DNA from: an uncultured Eubacteriales bacterium
Lineage (GTDB): Bacteria > Bacillota > Clostridia > Christensenellales > CAG-314
Reading direction: 5' to 3'
Assembly (NCBI GenBank): GCA_948938605.1
Contig: CARAIG010000007.1
Span: forward strand, 1 to 9,311
Length of the DNA stretch: 9,311 nt
Part shown: piece by piece, positions 7,301 to 9,311 of the stretch
Layout of the letters: every line of letters begins with the position of its first letter
Numbering within the stretch: position 1 is the stretch's first letter
Notes under the pieces: model-generated
Seen by the model: the letters and a program-made list of their open reading frames with translations, nothing else
What the model was told of the DNA's origin: nothing
Databases searched by the model: none
Position numbers and translations under genes: made by a program

Positions 7301-7468
7301 ACCAAAAAAATTGCCGATAAGTCGGCGCACTCTATGGTTATGTCGGGAGGCAAACTGTATTTCTTGCAATCGCAAGTTTCGTATACAGACGATTATCCTA
7401 TGCAAAGCCAATCGTTTGACGGACACCTTTACTGCTACGACGGAACAAAAGTAACTAAGGTGGCGTAA
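4376..7468 (+). CDS. Large surface lipoprotein: MBG-like repeats plus DUF5050-like beta-propeller region
   Basis: A 1030-residue exported protein. Residues 1-25 are a signal peptide (basic NNKR, long hydrophobic core) ending in a lipobox IIAC with C26 as the likely lipidated cysteine, followed by a short D/N/P/S-rich tether. Residues 43-411 hold five MBG-like beta domains of about 70-78 residues (about 43-110, 111-190, 192-260, 261-338, 340-411), with the typical Y-D-G near the start and A-G-x-Y near the end. Domains 1-2 and 3-4 are a duplicated pair. Residues 412-1030 contain about a dozen repeats of the type DG-x-[IL]YY ... [IL]Y[KR]-x-x-[LS]DG, resembling DUF5050/beta-propeller domains and perhaps forming two six-bladed propellers. 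No LPxTG, SLH or catalytic motif is seen. The likely role is binding or adhesion outside the membrane; the ligand is unknown. AAGGAG (4364-4369) precedes the ATG. The gene is only 37 bp past the XRE regulator with no promoter or terminator between, so co-transcription is likely. Confidence 0.8.
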   Translation: MNNKRIILIFILTVILAVCSIAIIACDDPTDNPSNPPSDEKTITGITFSNLTVDYDGQEHEITVSGTLPQGASVSYQNNKGTNAGTYNATATVTCEGYKTLTLNATLKINKLNYDMSNVAWDYSTMFTYDGTAKTVQLSGTLPNGVTVKAYSGNTATATGTYTAKVTFNYDEINYNAPVIADCNWKINGAEITGVTLADVTVDYDGQEHELTVNGTLPQGANVSYESNKGTNAGVYNVKATITCTGYNTLLLTATLKINKINYDVSNVAWDYSQAYTYDGEVKTVSLTGLPAGITVKSYSNNSKTDAGSYTATATLSYDAVNYNAPQIDNCAWVINKADIVAELSNDSVEYDSLPHSLQVVGNIPSGVTATYYYNGEQVDEVSEVGEYTVKCVLSGKNYNTKELTAKLTIKSTEEQLFSVVTSNGTIYFQNNLDDNKLYKVSGSNVVKISNDIPNYMFAENNDIYYFSTSLFSKVIKNYNGAQTSTLASVSGEYLTTDGTSVYYAVNKLFNTDQNGIYKLSLDGSDAEPVRLVADKAEYLTYADGYIYYSNKSDGGKLYRIAVTANNAQGTQLRGDKKDEKVSYIITDGSNLYFNSTKTVVAGAGIASAVTKYNIANGTEVKLTTDSGKYLTKVGSYIYYINNDKITSNIFGDGIYKVSAALTSDSSMPGTKVMSAADNDGYSSLTSDGTNLYYYRLYNKHFYKNSIDGNNEVDLMANFQVVDDTVLTGYSQLGEFKGEIYFTNPLDNGCLYKYNPNTRSKFKVLADSVSNISFYSYDGKDYMYYSTYILTNYALFRMDLSTNEITKITSKRVDNLIFEGDKIYCVRVTAGNNSIIQMDLDGANEVELYKKANASPDTTALYKIGNTFYFIMNPATGYRNVDSFTIGDKDKTDLQRALSFVIVNNKIYYYAAVGSGLIAKDVNELKVCDLDGSNAQTLVNNVDITYMFAADGKIYYSSKSSQNTGVFEYTIATGQTKKIADKSAHSMVMSGGKLYFLQSQVSYTDDYPMQSQSFDGHLYCYDGTKVTKVA
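4502..5392 (+). repeat. Intragenic tandem duplication of a two-domain MBG unit (about 447 bp)
   Basis: Residues 43-191 and 192-339 of the lipoprotein are two copies of one 149/148-residue unit. The anchor VDYDGQEHE occurs at 53-61 and 202-210, a DNA offset of exactly 447 bp, followed in both by GTLPQGA. NVAWDYS recurs at 118-124 and 267-273. The second copy is one codon shorter at GLPAG versus GTLPNG. Even synonymous positions remain similar, for example GACTATGACGGACAGG at 4535 and 4982, which suggests a fairly recent duplication or ongoing conversion. Confidence 0.8.
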
Positions 7469-7518
7469 TGTTTAAAAAACAGTTAAATTATTTGTAAAAA
7501 TATATTTAATCCGTATGC

Positions 7519-7551
7519 AAAAGGCGCAGAATTTAGATTTCTGCGCCTTTT
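7519..7551. terminator. Bidirectional rho-independent terminator between convergent genes
   Basis: AAAAGGCGCAGAA (7519-7531) and TTCTGCGCCTTTT (7539-7551) form a perfect 13-bp stem with a 7-base loop. The A and T runs at the two ends give a U-tail in either direction. It sits between the lipoprotein gene (+) and the decarboxylase gene (-) and can serve both. The rest of 7469-7596 holds nothing else recognisable. Confidence 0.9.
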
Positions 7552-7596
7552 AAATTCACATAAATTATTTGAATTAAACGTAATAGTGTATGGGGT

Positions 7597-8946
7597 TTAT
7601 TCCACAACTTTAACTTCCTTTATACCGTAGTAAGTAAACATTTCAATTGCTTCGGGGGTTATCTGTTCGCCGCCGAACAGTATAGGTATTGCGGGCGGGC
7701 AACTTACAGTAGGGCAAGCAAGCACGCAACCGTCCGCTTCGGATACGGCTACCGTTTTTGACGGCTTTGTCAATGCTTCTTTCATTGACATTACTGCGTT
7801 GTGCGGTACATTAAAAGTAGGCTTAATTTGTTTCTTTTTTATGGGGATTGCGTTTAATGCGTTTTGCAATGCGTTTAGGTCTTCGTAACCCGTTTCGCCT
7901 GAAACCATCAACACAATGTAGTCGTGGTCGTAATATTCCGGCATTACCTTGGCGGAAATTAACAACTTAGCAAGTTTATTTCCGTCGTAGCCGTTTTCGC
8001 GTGCGTCTACCGTAAGTTTTAAAGGTTCGTCGATTTTTGCAAAAGTCCAACCCTTTTGCTCCATTTTACGTTTATTGTAACTTAGTCTGGAAGCAGCGCC
8101 GCGGATATTGTCTTGATAACCGTCAAACAGCATTCCGTTAACGCTGTCTAGCGATTGAAGTATTAAATAACTTGGGCTGGTAGAGCCGAACATTGCCATT
8201 GCAAGCCGCGCATTTTCTGCAAGGTAAGCGGGCGCTTTTTTGCCTATGTGCAAATATGCCGCTCCCGTAAGCGCAGGTAAAGTTTTATGTGCCGAATCGC
8301 AACACATATCCGCACCGTTGTCAATTGGGTGCATATTGTTGTCTAAAAATTTTAAATATGCGCCGTGTGCATTGTCTACAAGTAGCAAACTTTTGTATTT
8401 GTGCGCAACTTTGCTTAGTCCTGCAATGTCTGCAATGTTGCCCAAATAGTCGGGCGACGTGATGTATACGGCGGTAGGGGGTGTGGGCAAACTCGACAGT
8501 GCTTTGTCCAGTCCTTGCGCCGAAACGAACGAACTGCACAAGCCGTTATTTTCCGTTTCGCTTTCCAACCAAGCGACGTCTATATTTAACAGGGATACGG
8601 CAAGCACAAAAGCCTTGTGCGCATTGCGCGTTGCCACAACAAGCGGTCTGCGCCCTTCATTTTGACTGTGGGCGGCAATAAGGTACAGCATTGCGCGAAT
8701 ACACAGTGACGAACCCTCGGCGGAATAAAGCGTTTTTTGCGTTCCAAACAGTTCGGCGGCGTTCTTTTCGCTTTCGGCAATTATGCCTTTCGCTTCGTAT
8801 AAACTGTCTGCTCCTAAAATTTCGGTAATGTCGCTTTGTTCGTATCCGAGTATGTTTTTGCCTTTGTGTCCCGGCATATGGAAGCGGGCATATTTTTGCT
8901 CGTTATATTTTTTGATAAAATCGCAAATGGGGGTTTTAGTTTTCAT
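7597..8946 (-). CDS. Orn/Lys/Arg decarboxylase family protein (PLP-dependent)
   Basis: A 449-residue fold-type I PLP enzyme of the Orn/Lys/Arg decarboxylase group in its short Gram-positive form (Bacillus SpeA/YaaO type, roughly 470-490). Such enzymes decarboxylate arginine, lysine or ornithine to agmatine, cadaverine or putrescine in the cytoplasm. The family's opening motif RFHMPGHKGK is at 21-30 and TEILGADSLY at 41-50. GSS (78-80) corresponds to the cofactor-phosphate region, RNAHK is at 107-111, and DNAHGAY (191-197) supplies the PLP-nitrogen aspartate D191. DSAHKTLPALTG (217-228) contains the Schiff-base lysine K221. STSPSYLILQSLD (255-267) and the C-terminal CPPAIPILFGGEQIT (416-430) are also typical. 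All expected catalytic positions appear present. Substrate cannot be told from sequence. AGGAAG lies about 16 bases and GAGAAAG a few bases upstream of the ATG. No convincing promoter is seen; tandem repeats begin 36 bp upstream. In many Firmicutes this family neighbours tmk/holB, but the flanking gene is outside the window. Confidence 0.88.
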   Translation of the reverse strand: MKTKTPICDFIKKYNEQKYARFHMPGHKGKNILGYEQSDITEILGADSLYEAKGIIAESEKNAAELFGTQKTLYSAEGSSLCIRAMLYLIAAHSQNEGRRPLVVATRNAHKAFVLAVSLLNIDVAWLESETENNGLCSSFVSAQGLDKALSSLPTPPTAVYITSPDYLGNIADIAGLSKVAHKYKSLLLVDNAHGAYLKFLDNNMHPIDNGADMCCDSAHKTLPALTGAAYLHIGKKAPAYLAENARLAMAMFGSTSPSYLILQSLDSVNGMLFDGYQDNIRGAASRLSYNKRKMEQKGWTFAKIDEPLKLTVDARENGYDGNKLAKLLISAKVMPEYYDHDYIVLMVSGETGYEDLNALQNALNAIPIKKKQIKPTFNVPHNAVMSMKEALTKPSKTVAVSEADGCVLACPTVSCPPAIPILFGGEQITPEAIEMFTYYGIKEVKVVE

Positions 8947-8981
8947 ACTTTCTCAAAATTACTTCCTGTTAATTTTTGTTC

Positions 8982-9311
8982 CCGTCGCGCATGTGGTCGG
9001 CAATAAAAAATGTTAATCAAATTCCGCAAAGTACGGGCGTGTACCGAACTTTGCGTCCTAGCGGGGGATGTTGGGGATGCGCTCCCCAACGTAAGTGGAA
9101 TAAGGCGCGCCGTGTTGGCGCAACTCCTAAGTCCGACCGCGACGGATAAAGAACTGCTAGCACAAAGCGTAGCGACTGCGTTCAGTTTCCGTCGCACATG
9201 TGGTCGGCAATAAAAAATGTTAATCAAATTCCGCAAAGTACGGGCGTGTACCGAACTTTGCGTCCTAGCGGGGGATGTTGGGGATGCGCTCCCCAACGTA
9301 AGTGGAATAAG
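8982..9311. repeat. Tandem direct repeat, 207-bp period (cut by window end)
   Basis: The 123 bases 8982-9104 recur at 9189-9311 with a single difference found by eye (G8989 versus A9196), an offset of 207 bp. The window ends inside the second copy, so the number of units is unknown. The first copy begins 36 bp upstream of the decarboxylase start codon. The 84 bases 9105-9188 complete the first unit. Because 207 is divisible by three, reading frames stay open across the array on both strands; this is a by-product and I do not call a gene. I see no protein gene, transposase or CRISPR-type spacing in 8947-9311. Confidence 0.85.
9025..9195. other. Series of four potential hairpins in each 207-bp repeat unit
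   Basis: Within one unit: (1) CGCAAAGT/ACTTTGCG (9025-9032 with 9048-9055), continuing through an A/A mismatch into CGG/CCG; (2) GTTGGGGA/TCCCCAAC (9070-9077 with 9083-9090), a perfect 8-bp stem with a TGCGC loop; (3) GCGCC/GGCGC (9107-9111 with 9117-9121); (4) GCGACGGA plus AACTG (9139-9146, 9152-9156) with CAGTT plus TCCGTCGC (9183-9187, 9188-9195), 13 bp with a 5-base bulge. Hairpins 1 and 2 recur in the second copy at 9232-9262 and 9277-9297. This could be a structured RNA, a protein-binding DNA array or a selfish repeat; the sequence alone does not decide. Confidence 0.6.

Noticed and set aside
8943..9296. 117-codon - strand frame with an internal 69-residue repeat, and a 67-codon + strand frame at 9010-9213
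   Set aside because: Both are open only because the 207-bp repeat period is a multiple of three. The - frame overlaps the decarboxylase start, its residues reflect hairpin DNA, and both strands are equally open.
8982..9311. Possible CRISPR array or insertion-sequence ends
   Set aside because: The repeat is far longer than CRISPR repeats, there are no regular variable spacers, and no transposase or terminal inverted repeat pair is visible.

Overview
The window looks like chromosomal DNA of a low-to-moderate-GC Bacillota, most likely an uncultured gut-type Clostridia. Reasons: GGAGG-type ribosome sites, sigma-A-like promoters (TTGAAA-17-TATAAT), stem-plus-T terminators, a Clostridia-style EF-G paralogue, a membrane-anchored XRE regulator, and an MBG/DUF5050-type lipoprotein. 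The lineage is inferred from gene style, not from a marker gene.

Left part (1-3120, + strand). A 228-residue protein with the outline of the glutamate/aspartate racemase family lacks both catalytic cysteine motifs. An EF-G-like translational GTPase follows, with its own near-consensus promoter. A perfect inverted repeat (8-bp arms) covers the -35 box, and the GTPase's guanine-specificity motif is altered (SGID instead of NKxD). Its stop codon abuts a 130-bp interrupted palindrome with TTTTTTAGG/CCTAAAAAA ends, and a hairpin terminator comes after that.

Middle part (3121-7551, + strand). A 345-bp gene-free stretch holds a second strong terminator and two promoters in series. The distal promoter has a run of nine G between -35 and -10, the layout of a slippage-controlled (phase-variable) promoter. 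The proximal one is TTGAAA-17-TAAAAT. They lead into a two-gene operon: an XRE-type DNA-binding protein with a four-cysteine putative zinc ribbon and several membrane helices, and, 37 bp downstream, a 1030-residue lipoprotein. The lipoprotein has five MBG-like beta domains (a two-domain unit duplicated) and a C-terminal DUF5050-like propeller region. My reading is a membrane-tethered regulator expressed with a large surface protein, possibly switched by G-tract length.

Right part (7552-9311). A perfect 13-bp-stem terminator lies between the lipoprotein gene and a convergent Orn/Lys/Arg decarboxylase gene on the - strand. Upstream of the decarboxylase is a tandem direct repeat, period 207 bp, with one complete unit and a second cut by the window end. 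The unit can form four successive hairpins. It is the least explained element here, together with the 130-bp palindrome. No tRNA, rRNA, CRISPR array, transposase or recombinase gene was seen.
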